NCBI GenBank assembly: GCA_016800925.1
Contig: JABCPU010000148.1
Location: forward strand, 62,001 to 126,000
DNA: 64,000 nucleotides
Origin: Suillus spraguei
Taxonomy: Eukaryota > Basidiomycota > Agaricomycetes > Boletales > Suillaceae
Direction of reading: 5' to 3'
A program made the position numbers and the translations under genes. The notes below the pieces were generated by a model. That model was not told the DNA's origin and searched no databases. It saw only the letters and a list, made by a program, of their open reading frames with translations. Shown in pieces: positions 56,254-64,000 of the stretch (within the stretch, counting starts at the first letter, position 1; each line of letters opens with the position of its first letter).

Positions 56254-58109
56254 AGGCAGAGGCGTGGTCTCGCATGCTCGACCACCCGGAGTTAGCCAAA
56301 TGCTTCGCGAAGGTCGCAGATGGCCTTCGCAGCGGATTCAAAATAGATTTTCCCGTTATCACCAATGTACAGACTCCCCCTAATAAAGACTCGACTAGCG
56401 AGTTTGCTGTCAATTTCGTGCCATTATCCAAAAAGAAATCGACAAAGGAAGATACATCGGTCCTTTCGATGCTGACACTCTAGAACGTCTGATCGGACCT
56501 TTCCAATCGTCTCCGATGTCCATCATCCCAAAACCAGGCAAACCCGGAAAATTTCGACTCATCCAGAACTTCTCATTCCCACACAGAACCAACGCATCGT
56601 TCGCAAACGCATCAATAAATTCGGACATAAACGCTAACGATTTTCCTACAACATGGGGAAAATTCTCTATAATCTACGAATTAATAGCCAATCTACCTCC
56701 AGGGTCAGAAGTAGCAACGCGGGACATAGCAGAAGCTTACCGAACGTACCGCTACATGAATCCCAGTGGCGGCAGGTATAGTTAGAATCTCGGAGACACT
56801 CTTTTGTGTGGACACTTGTACAGCTTTCGGCGCAACTCCTTCAGCAGGAATCTATGGTCACATGGCTGACGCTGGAGCCGAAATCTTTCGGCACAAAGGC
56901 ATCGGACCTCTAGATAAGTGGGTAGACGACCACATATTTTTCAGGATACGTCGCGAGTTTCGCGAATGCTATAACGAAGACAGGAAGATATGGTATAAGA
57001 AGTTCGCCAGTTCGGGCCTAAGACAAACGGAAGGAAGACTTTGGTTCGGCAAACGTTGTCCTATCAGTGGAAAAATAGAAGAATCAAACGAAAGTCGCGC
57101 GCAGCCTTTAATTGATCTCTCGAACCAATCACCTCGGTCGAAACACGATGCCCTATTTACGTTCTGTCTACAGGACATAAACGACCTATCGGATGAGCTT
57201 GGCCTGATCTGGGAAGTCTTAAAAGACCAACTGTTCAACACGTCTACGATTTACATAGGATTTTATTGGGACCTCCAACGAATGGTAGTAGCATTAAGCG
57301 AGGCCAAGGTAGCCAAGTACTTAGCAGCCATACACAAATGGAGGAAGCGGCACACACACGTCCTACAGGATGTTCAAGAACTTTACGGCAAATTATTACA
57401 TGCGTGTGCCGCAGCACCTCGAGGCAGAGCGTACATCACCAGCCTCGAGGACATGCTAGCGGTCAGTCAATCCAATCCTTTCTTACCCCGAAGAGCTGGG
57501 AAAACAGTAGCCGAGGACCTTAACTGGTGGTCCGAACTACTTCAATCTGGCGGCGTAGCTCACGACATCTTCGCAACTCCTCAACTCCAGAACCCTCTAG
57601 CATTTTCCGACGCGAGCTCAGGAATAGGAATAGGAATAGTCATTGGTGATCGTTGGAGAGCGTGGCGACTAATTCCAGGCTGGCAAACTCATAATGGCAA
57701 ACGAGATATTGGCTGGGCAGAAGCCGTCGGCTTCGAACTCCTTATACATGCCATCTCCTCTTTCCCTGGCATTAGCAGCAACGTCCTCGTCCACGGAGAC
57801 AACACTGGAGTCGTGGAAGGTTGGTGGAAGCACAGACACCGCAATAAAGAAGTCAACGGAGTATTCAGAAGAATCCATGATTTCCTCCACAATCTACCCC
57901 ACCGTCTCGAAATTGTCACTACGTACGTCGCGAGCGAACACAACCCTGCAGATGACCCATCTAGAGGCATTCTCGGACCCTCCCACCTTCTTCTCCCCCC
58001 CATCAGTATCCCTCACGAGCTTGAACCGTTCATTATCGACGCCACCCAACCTCTATCCCCTACTGAACTACGGCTACTGCGGGACGGAAATACTCCTTCC
58101 CGCGGCTAA
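56226..58109 (+). pseudogene. DIRS reverse transcriptase and RNase H (frame broken near its start)
   Basis: RT motifs run from SPMSIIPKPGKPGKFRLIQN through SEVATRDIAEAYRT and the polymerase site WVDDHIFF, the DIRS form of the usual YxDD. GVPS-like CTAFGATPSAGIYG precedes it. The RNase H part has the acidic set in AFSDASSGIGIGI, WAEAVGFELLIHAI, VLVHGDNTGVVEGWW and EHNPADDPSRG, in correct order. Three single-base losses (about 56417, 56744, 56771-56772) break the first 550 bp; from 56773 to the stop at 58107-58109 the frame is open. An ATAGGA-type hexamer repeat encodes the Gly-Ile stretch at about 57620. Confidence 0.85.
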
Positions 58110-59430
58110 GCTCATCAATCGAGCACTCGTCAAGCAAAGAGCAGCAGAGCGACAGGAGATCTCTAGAACAGAAGAAGAGGATACATTAGTGCGGCACTCC
58201 GAGACGAATGACTCTATGAACCGTTCGCGGTTCGGAGCTCCGTTAGCCCAAAGCCAACCAGTACAGATTGCAACCCCCCAAGTCTACAGACAGCCCTTAA
58301 CACCGCGCCCGTCAGTCCTTCGCCCGCACTGTTTAGCGCGAGATCGATTAAGGCTTTGGGTACCAGCAGGAGAGAGTACCAGGCAACTAGCGTCGACACC
58401 AGAGAAGTCGCCGAACCACGAGGTATCGGATGAACAATTAGATCGAATCCTAGATGTGATAGGTTCAGCGTGGGCGCAATCCACAAAGGAGACGTACGGG
58501 GCGGGTTTACTAGTGTTCCACGTATACTGCGATATCAACCACGTCGAAGAAGACAAACGTTGCCCCGTTAATCCCAACCTGCTCCTAGAGTTCCTATCTA
58601 GCTGTGCTGGTTCCTATTCAGGATCAGCAATAGCTAACTTCGTAGCAGGTATTAAAGCCTGGCACTTACTCCACGGAAGAGCCTGGGTGATCCAACCGGG
58701 AGAACTCAAAACGTTACTCGAAGGCGCAGCAGTCCTCGCTCCTCCATCTTCGAAGCGTCCAAAGAGGCAGCCTTTCACTCCCGATTTCATGACATGCATC
58801 CGCAACCAGATGGACTTAAACAAACCGCTCGATGCAGCTTTCTACGCCTGCATGACGACGACGTTCTACTCTATAGCACGTCTAGGTGAATTCACAGTTA
58901 AAACAATCAAAAGTTTTGACCCATGCAAACACGTCACGAGAAACGGAATGTCCGAAGCCACCGACTGCAATAATCTACTGGTAACCAAGTTCACACTACC
59001 CAGCACGAAATCGTCACCTCTGTCGGGAGAAGAAACCTATTGGGCAGCTCAAAACGGCCCTACAGACCCAAAGGAAGCTATGCAGAATCACTTACGAGTG
59101 AACCCAGGAGGAGCTGAAGAACACCTTTTCGCGTGGAAACACGACAAAGGCCTAAGACCGCTTTCAAAGTCGGAATTCGTAAAACGACTAACACTAGCAG
59201 CGAGCGCGGCAGGTTTACCGGACCTCAAGGGTCACGGACTGCGCATCGGGGGAACGTTGGAATACTTGTTGAGAGGAGTACCGTTCGACGTAGTCAAAAC
59301 GATGGGGAGGTGGTCGAGTGAAGCTTTCACCATCTACTTGCGAGACCATGCGAAAATACTAGCTCCTTACATCCAATCGTCGCCCGCTCTAGAACCATTC
59401 ACAAGGTATACACTTCCACCGGTACGCTAG
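57694..59430 (+). CDS. DIRS tyrosine recombinase
   Basis: An open frame of 578 codons overlapping the RNase H frame by 416 nt, as known for DIRS elements. The N-terminal 240 residues are Ser/Thr/Pro-rich and partly forced by the overlap. The recombinase begins near DEQLDRILDVIGSAWAQSTK (core-binding helices; SGSAIANFVAGIKAWHLLHG). Catalytic residues that I can place: Arg in YSIARLGEFTV, the HxxR box in LKGHGLRIGGTLEYLL, Trp in MGRWSSEAFTIYL and the nucleophile Tyr in the same motif. The enzyme would integrate the circular cDNA without a staggered cut, so no target duplication is expected. The frame is fully open and the key residues are in place, so this copy could supply recombinase. Confidence 0.9.
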   Translation: MANEILAGQKPSASNSLYMPSPLSLALAATSSSTETTLESWKVGGSTDTAIKKSTEYSEESMISSTIYPTVSKLSLRTSRANTTLQMTHLEAFSDPPTFFSPPSVSLTSLNRSLSTPPNLYPLLNYGYCGTEILLPAAKLINRALVKQRAAERQEISRTEEEDTLVRHSETNDSMNRSRFGAPLAQSQPVQIATPQVYRQPLTPRPSVLRPHCLARDRLRLWVPAGESTRQLASTPEKSPNHEVSDEQLDRILDVIGSAWAQSTKETYGAGLLVFHVYCDINHVEEDKRCPVNPNLLLEFLSSCAGSYSGSAIANFVAGIKAWHLLHGRAWVIQPGELKTLLEGAAVLAPPSSKRPKRQPFTPDFMTCIRNQMDLNKPLDAAFYACMTTTFYSIARLGEFTVKTIKSFDPCKHVTRNGMSEATDCNNLLVTKFTLPSTKSSPLSGEETYWAAQNGPTDPKEAMQNHLRVNPGGAEEHLFAWKHDKGLRPLSKSEFVKRLTLAASAAGLPDLKGHGLRIGGTLEYLLRGVPFDVVKTMGRWSSEAFTIYLRDHAKILAPYIQSSPALEPFTRYTLPPVR

Positions 59431-59920
59431 AGCGAAACAATTAGTGAGTCCACTCCTTCTTTTCATAGGGCACCAAGCTTCGCCTTTACGCGTCGTAGCC
59501 CTCCTAAACCATCGGGAACACAGCTCACCTTGCTACATCAGGTTCGGTTTCGAGTTTCAGGCCGGAAAGGCCCTGCGGGCCTTCGCCCAGTAACCCAACA
59601 ACCTTATCACATTTTGTACTTGAGTAGATTCGCATTCCGCACCTTGTCAACAACTACATCTGCGTCCTTCGGACGTTAGCGTTTTCCGCCATTCGAATTT
59701 AACATTTGATTCTAGTAAAAGTCCAAGATACTTCGTAGTGCAGCGCATAGAGCTCTGTTTGGACAGTGAAATTTGACGAGAATTCAGAATTCAATTTCAA
59801 ATAAAAATTCAAATCAGATATCATGTGACCTGCTCACATGACCTTTGACACAGCAGGACCCAGTGGCTTAGCACAAAGGTGTGCTTAGATTTCTCATCTA
59901 TATCCCTCATATCCCTCCAT
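59431..59920. other. 3' non-coding region of the DIRS-like element and flank
   Basis: Contains GC-rich foldable stretches (GGCCGGAAAGGCCCTGCGGGCCTTCGCCC at about 59560-59588; GTCCTTCGGAC at about 59665) as expected for DIRS internal and right terminal repeats, then AT-rich sequence and CATGTGACCTGCTCACATG near 59822-59840. Boundaries are unresolved. Confidence 0.4.
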
Positions 59921-60168
59921 ATGCTATCAGACTCGGATTCATCTCTTGCATCTTGTCGCTCTCGAGTCTCTGCAGACTCAGGAGCAGTTGAGTCTCAACA
60001 AAATTCTCAAGCCAAAGGCAGAGGCAAGGGCAAAGGCAAGGGGTCCAATTGCAAGGAGGCTGCTGTCTGGACAGTTGAAGAGGAGGCGGCCTTCCTTAAT
60101 TTTCTTTATGAAAACAAAACAGGCACAGATGGGGTGGCATTCAGCAAAAAAGTATACTTAGCAGCAGC
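59921..60168 (+). pseudogene. Myb/SANT-like ORF cut by an LTR
   Basis: ATG 59921 (MLSDSDSSLASC), then a Lys/Gly-rich stretch (AKGRGKGKGKGSNCKEA) and AVWTVEEEAAFLNFLYENKT, the start of the Myb/SANT-like domain common in agaricomycete transposon-linked genes. The homologous part ends near YLAAAV at 60168, exactly where an LTR with TGTTACA end begins. The frame then runs on into the LTR to a TGA at about 60337 by chance. Confidence 0.55.
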
Positions 60169-60635
60169 TGTTACAAACTGGGATGGTGTCACCAGCGACA
60201 GTGAGGAGACACAGCCGGTCTGCTGGGAAGTTCTACTATGTTCAAAAGAGAATGAGGACAAGGAGTACATGGAGAGTTCCAAGTACGAGTTCAAGTCTAA
60301 GAGTAACGACTCAAAGATGGTCAAGAATAATGACTAAGGCTAAGGAGTGCTTAGACTTAGAAACGATTCAGACGACTTAGGTTGGAGACCTAAGTGAAGG
60401 ATGTTCTAGGTAAAACCCAGTAAGATTAAAGTAAAGTACACAAGTGTAATACAACGTGCTTAAATAGGCCAATATGTGCGCACGGACCAAGAGAGACATC
60501 AGAATGTAAGTGCATATCCAAAGAAGGAAGGCGACTATAGTACAGATGCGTTGAGCATATAAGTCAAGATCATGTTATGTAATATACAAGGTAAAGACGA
60601 GAGGAAAATGAATAGGGGCACATACAATTGTAACA
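60169..60635 (-). repeat. 3' LTR of a Ty3/gypsy element (minus orientation)
   Basis: 467 bp bounded by TGTTACA at 60169-60175 and TGTAACA at 60629-60635, a perfect 7-bp inverted pair of the TG...CA type. On its right (upstream in the minus orientation) it abuts a polypurine tract. A TATTTAA promoter-like box on the minus strand lies near 60450-60460. The partner LTR is outside the window, so length and identity cannot be confirmed by comparison. Confidence 0.7.
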
Positions 60636-60648
60636 TTACCCCCATTTT
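60636..60648 (-). other. Polypurine tract of the gypsy element
   Basis: AAAATGGGGGTAA on the minus strand directly upstream of the LTR start. This is the usual plus-strand primer site of LTR retrotransposons. Confidence 0.6.
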
Positions 60649-60672
60649 ACACGTAAAGTCACCGAACTTTAC

Positions 60673-61002
60673 TTATTTGGAAGCATTCTCATAGTAGATC
60701 GGGTCGTCACTGAACTCGTAATCTTCATCAAGAACTGAACCACTCATCATGTAGGCAGCTTCCTCAATAGCACAACGCTTACGATCCCGTGACTCCTTCT
60801 CATTGTTGAGCTTCTTTTCCCATTGATGGAGTGCTTCGTAGAAACCGTCATCCTCATATGTAAGGGAGAATGGTGGCAGGCCAGTAAGTGAAGGACAATA
60901 AAGGGAAAGATGTGTTGGTCCCCAATATTCACAGATACGGCATTGGTAATCAGGGCAGTTCTTCTGACGATGGCCCATCAACCCACAGATGTGACATTTC
61001 AT
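60673..61002 (-). CDS. Double zinc-knuckle ORF downstream of gypsy pol
   Basis: A 109-codon frame starting MKCHICGLMGHRQKNCPDY. It carries a CCHC knuckle (CHICGLMGHRQKNC) and a variant second one (CRICEYWGPTHLSLYC), then an acidic, charged C-terminus with a helix (FYEALHQWEKKLNNEKESRD). Similar paired knuckles occur in agaricomycete gypsy elements as I recall. It lies between the gag-like ORF and the LTR, so it probably belongs to the same element. It may be the last exon of that ORF (start of frame with ATG at 61000-61002). Confidence 0.6.
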   Translation of the reverse strand: MKCHICGLMGHRQKNCPDYQCRICEYWGPTHLSLYCPSLTGLPPFSLTYEDDGFYEALHQWEKKLNNEKESRDRKRCAIEEAAYMMSGSVLDEDYEFSDDPIYYENASK

Positions 61003-61103
61003 GTTTTCATTGTGGTTAGACGTAGATGTGTGAAGGGGAGTGGCAGCAATGATTCGTTTATGGGGTTTGATAGAGTGTGCCTGCTTCTTTCCTCATTTCC
61101 TAG

Positions 61104-62166
61104 TTAAGCATCGCAGGGCATGTTCGTTACTTTCTCAAACATCATTGCTGAGGGTGCTTGGCTGAGGAAGGGGTGTGGCTGTGGCAGCTGCGAGGAGTTC
61201 ATCCGGGTCAGAGGGGTAGTCGCTCCAAGTTCCTCTACTAGAACTGAAGCGCATGTGAGGCTTTCAAAGATATGAGAGATAGCTGAGTCGTATTCAGGGG
61301 GGTTGCTAGGACCAAAGTGGCTGGGGATCGCCATAGGCGGATGGATATGGAGGTCTTGTAACTTACACCTGAGTGTGATAATCTCAGCAGGCTCGATGTT
61401 AAGTTCTGCGGTGGCTACTGCCTCCTCATGAGTATGTGCTACTTGGTTGAAGAGGTGAGGAGGTTCGTTTTCATCGTTGGGTGTATTCATGGGTGATGGA
61501 GTAGGCTGCGATTCATAGTTCTGGATAGTAGCAATTAACTCGCTTACGATAGCTCTGGCCGATATAGATTCTTCCACTGCTTCCTGGATTCCTTCAATGA
61601 TGGCATCTGTAGTATGGGTAACCTCCTGGACAGCAGCCAGTAGGCCAGTAAGGGCAACAAGATTAGCACAAGAGCCCTTAGCTCTTGTGGTAGGTGGTGG
61701 AATGTGGAGTGGAGTTGTTTGCGAAGAGGGAGGTCTAGCAATGCCTGCCCGTTGTTCGGCCATGATGTGAATAGCTTCTTTAACATCAGCCTTAAAAGAA
61801 TCAGGAAGGAGAAGCATCCCATAAGCGCGAATGTGTTTCTCCAGGTGTAGGAATTGCTGATGAAGTGGAGGATTATCAAGCTCATTTGCGATTCTTTTGA
61901 TGAGTTCAGTGGTATGGATGATTATCAAGCTCATTTGCGATTCTTTTGATGAGTTCAGTGGTACGGATGATGTTAATGATGAGGTTGGTGGAGATGGTGT
62001 CTTGTTTAGTGAGGATTCTTTCAATTTCAAGGGCATGTCCCTCACAGAGGAGGGCGGCCTCAACGTAGGTGTTGCCATCAATGTTTCTGACGAGGTCGTG
62101 GTACTCATCTCTGGTGGAGTAGATTTCGTGGGTGACTGGTGTAACAAATGCGGTGGGGAAAGGCAT
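61104..62166 (-). pseudogene. Gypsy 3' accessory (gag-like) ORF, broken by a 49-bp duplication
   Basis: From ATG 62166 (MPFPTAFVTPVTHEIY) the frame runs 28 codons past the family-like DEYHDLVRNIDGNTYVEAALLC segment and stops just after TTELIKRIANELDN. A second frame repeats TTELIKRIANELDN and continues with HLEKHIRAYGMLLLPDSFKA, a Pro/Thr-rich part and VEELGATTPLTR to the stop at 61104. The break is caused by a 49-bp tandem duplication at 61871-61968, which is not a multiple of three. The protein is helical with no catalytic motif. It sits after pol, not before it, so it is an extra ORF of the element or part of a nested one. Confidence 0.6.
61871..61968. repeat. 49-bp tandem duplication
   Basis: 61871-61919 and 61920-61968 are direct copies with one difference (T to C in GTGGTATGGAT/GTGGTACGGAT). 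It breaks the frame of the accessory ORF. Confidence 0.9.
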
Positions 62167-62228
62167 AACAGTGGTGGTAGGGGCGTTTAGTGCAGAGAGA
62201 TGATTTGATCGGTTTGTTACAGGGAGTT

Positions 62229-64000
62229 TCACTTTTTATAAGCAGTTAGGATTCGAGCGGAGTTCTTTAAGTTCTTTTCCGGGAGCCACTCATTATCTCC
62301 CGATGAGTATCCTTTCCAGGTTATGAGATACTGGGGGCAATTGCCGGTGCCTTTGTGAGAAAGTATAGCTTCGACTTCATATTCTTCTTCTTCTTCTATA
62401 ACATCAGATGGGGGTTCTAAGAAGTTTGGGCCGTGTATGTCGTTTTTGCTATAGGATGATAGGACACTAGCATGGAATGTGAGATAGATCTTCCACTACG
62501 GAGGGAGTTTAAGCATGAATGTGATAGGAGATAGAACTGCGGTGATTGGAAACGGTCCGTATTGTTTCGGTGCTAGTTTTCATGACAGAAGTTTGAGTCT
62601 GAGATTAGCAGCTGATAACCAAACCTTATCTCCTATCTTCCATGGCTTATACTTATTCCCTCTGGATCATTCTGCCATTGTTTGCATAGCGATGTTATGA
62701 CATGTGATTGCTTCCTCTCGGATCTTCTGCAGGGATCGTACTTGATCTTCTGCCGTAGGTACAGTAGAATCAGGAATAAGATGGGAATGGCACGGGGTTC
62801 GTATCCCATCATGAGGAAGAATGGTGAGGCATTTCAGGCATCGTGTTTTCGATGGTTATGGACGAATTCTGCGATAGGAAGGTGTTCAACCCATTCATCG
62901 GGGTTATTGCATTGCAGCAATAGATACAAAGATAAGTTTCCAATTCTTGGTTTAATCGTTCAGTTTGACCATCAGTTTGGGGGTGATAGGCAGTAGATGG
63001 AGCGATAGTGTAATTTAGAAGCCGTGCGAGTTCTTTAGAGAACCTAGATAGGAACTGCGGACCTTGATCAGAAATTACTTTGTCATGGAGACCAAATCGT
63101 TGATAGACATGTTTCAAAAATAGTTTGGCCACACCTTTGGAAGTTACCGTTTTGTGGCAAGGGATGAGAATTACCCCCTTCATAAGGCCATGGTCCACCA
63201 TGACCATAATACTATCAAAGCCCCTAGAGATAGGGAGGTCGGTGATTAAGTTGACAGAAAGTTGGGAGAAGGGGCGAGTAGCAGACAAAGGGATGGGCAC
63301 AAGTGGGGGTCGCACGGGATTGGTGTCCGCTTTCATTTGCTGACAAAGGGCGCAACCCTCAATGTATTTATGGATGTAGGCCCCCATAGAGGGCCACCAT
63401 GCTTCACACTTGACTAGTTCTTCAGTTTTAAAGCGGCCGGGGTGGCCCGCAGTGGGGTGATCATGATAGTGGAATAAGACAGTGGTGCAATTAGCTAGAT
63501 GGATATAGGCTCGATCCTTAAAATAAAGAATGCCATCATGGATCTGCCAATCAGAAAGCACAGATTTCATGGGGGGAAGGCAGACACTGTCTAGCACATC
63601 AGAGGCCATTTTGAACACAGGGTCATCCAAAGGATCAGAAGTAGCGAGTATGTCAAGAAGGTCAGTGTCAAGAAGTTGAATGAAGAGAGAGTTGGGTAGG
63701 AGCACAGTATCTTCATTGTCATGAGAACCATCATCATGATCTGGGTGATGCGAGAGAGCATCTGGTGCTGCTAACTTGGTCCCTGCTACATGATGTAATT
63801 CAATATTGAAAAGGGAGAGGGTTAGTTGCCAGTGTGCCTGCCGTTGGGTAAGTTTCTGTGCGGTTCAGAAGTATAGTAGATTTTTATGGTCTGTGAAGAC
63901 AAGGATGTGATGTGGACTTCCTTCCAGGTAATAACACCACTCATTCAGTGCATGGATGACGGCGAGTAGTTCTCTATCGAAGATCTGATAGTTTTGTTCT
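62229..64000 (-). pseudogene. Ty3/gypsy chromovirus pol, 3' part (RNase H, integrase, chromodomain)
   Basis: Runs off the right edge of the window. It enters with RNase H ([30 protein letters not shown]), followed by a TGA at 63865-63867 where Arg is normal, then TAQKLTQRQAHWQLTL and VAGTKLAAPDALSH. The integrase zinc finger is HYHDHPTAGHPGR with CALCQQMKAD; the DDE triad is in NLITDLP, VISDQGPQF and DGQTERLNQELE. After that the frame breaks near 62900 and again near 62850. A chromodomain closes the gene (EYEVEAILSHKGTGNCPQYL, TWKGYSSGDNEWLPEKNL) and stops at 62229. Chromodomains direct insertion to marked chromatin. Several breaks make this copy inactive. Confidence 0.85.

Larger units (their letters stand above)
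54614..59430 (+). mobile_element. DIRS-like retrotransposon (tyrosine-recombinase type), coding core
   Basis: Three coding blocks in the order expected for DIRS: a gag-like ORF with Cys/His clusters, a reverse transcriptase with fused RNase H, and an overlapping tyrosine recombinase ORF. There is no protease, no DDE integrase and no long terminal direct repeat. Flanks from about 54410 and to about 59880 likely belong to it but the ends are not resolved. Single-base frame breaks at 54728-54730, 56417, 56744 and 56771-56772 interrupt gag and RT. The recombinase frame is fully open. Confidence 0.85.

Noticed and set aside
54475..59680. 8-bp complement GCTAACGT / ACGTTAGC as possible DIRS inverted terminal repeats
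   Set aside because: Eight bases between two regions of several hundred bp are expected by chance; not enough to define the repeats.
1..64000. tRNA, rRNA, CRISPR array or riboswitch
   Set aside because: Looked for T-loop, rRNA-like and regularly spaced repeats by eye and found none convincing; a covariance-model search would be needed to exclude small RNAs.

Overview
The window reads as nuclear DNA of a filamentous basidiomycete, most likely an agaricomycete. Protein-coding genes are dense on both strands, split by many short GT-AG introns (about 45-75 nt), with 100-300 bp between neighbours. The gene set is fungal: inositol phosphorylceramide synthase, a Ypd1 phosphorelay protein, a VNX1-type vacuolar exchanger, She9/Mdm33 and a HUT1-type sugar transporter. 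I cannot name genus or species from sequence alone. No rRNA, tRNA or CRISPR array was recognised.

Layout. 0-7 kb is sparse: a 1.3 kb DNA transposon with 43 bp perfect inverted ends and a decayed DNA-binding gene, a small secreted double-psi beta-barrel (RlpA-like) protein gene with a clear TATA box, and a stretch with only orphan exons. 6.7-36.8 kb is a compact housekeeping block: GPI-anchored wall protein, atypical amidohydrolase, CDC25-type RasGEF, EFL1/RIA1 ribosome-assembly GTPase, ZNG1 zinc chaperone, STYX-type pseudophosphatase, HUT1, Yae1, cytochrome P450 reductase, She9, DDB1 and VNX1. 37-38.8 kb holds a deleted pogo/CENP-B-like transposase remnant. 38.8-54.0 kb is a second gene block: CHL1/DDX11 helicase, Ypd1, a class III CoA-transferase, an unidentified coiled-coil protein, mitochondrial ribosomal protein L16, fimbrin and IPC synthase. 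54.1 kb to the end is retroelement territory: a DIRS-like element with a tyrosine recombinase, then a minus-strand Ty3/gypsy chromovirus whose 3' LTR interrupts a Myb/SANT-like ORF and whose 5' part lies beyond the window.

The genes do not form one pathway; they are typical unlinked eukaryotic neighbours, some sharing divergent promoters (GPI protein/amidohydrolase, ZNG1/STYX, YAE1/CPR, CoA-transferase/coiled-coil protein). Two themes recur: translation and ribosome biogenesis (EFL1, Yae1, MRPL16) and membrane or secretory function (HUT1, AUR1, VNX1, CPR, GPI protein).

The strongest unexpected signal is a run of single-base indels, mostly loss of one base from a short homopolymer, that break conserved single-copy genes from about 45.0 to 53.7 kb and continue into the DIRS element. 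I read this first as a local sequence-quality problem, with true decay as the alternative. Other points worth a look: a conserved amidohydrolase whose usual catalytic Glu and Asp positions are Tyr and Asn, a STYX homologue that keeps Cys but has lost Arg, a 10-bp micro-exon in ZNG1, a 22-bp near-perfect hairpin upstream of fimbrin, and an extra ORF pair downstream of gypsy pol. I did not find a convincing wholly new multi-gene system.
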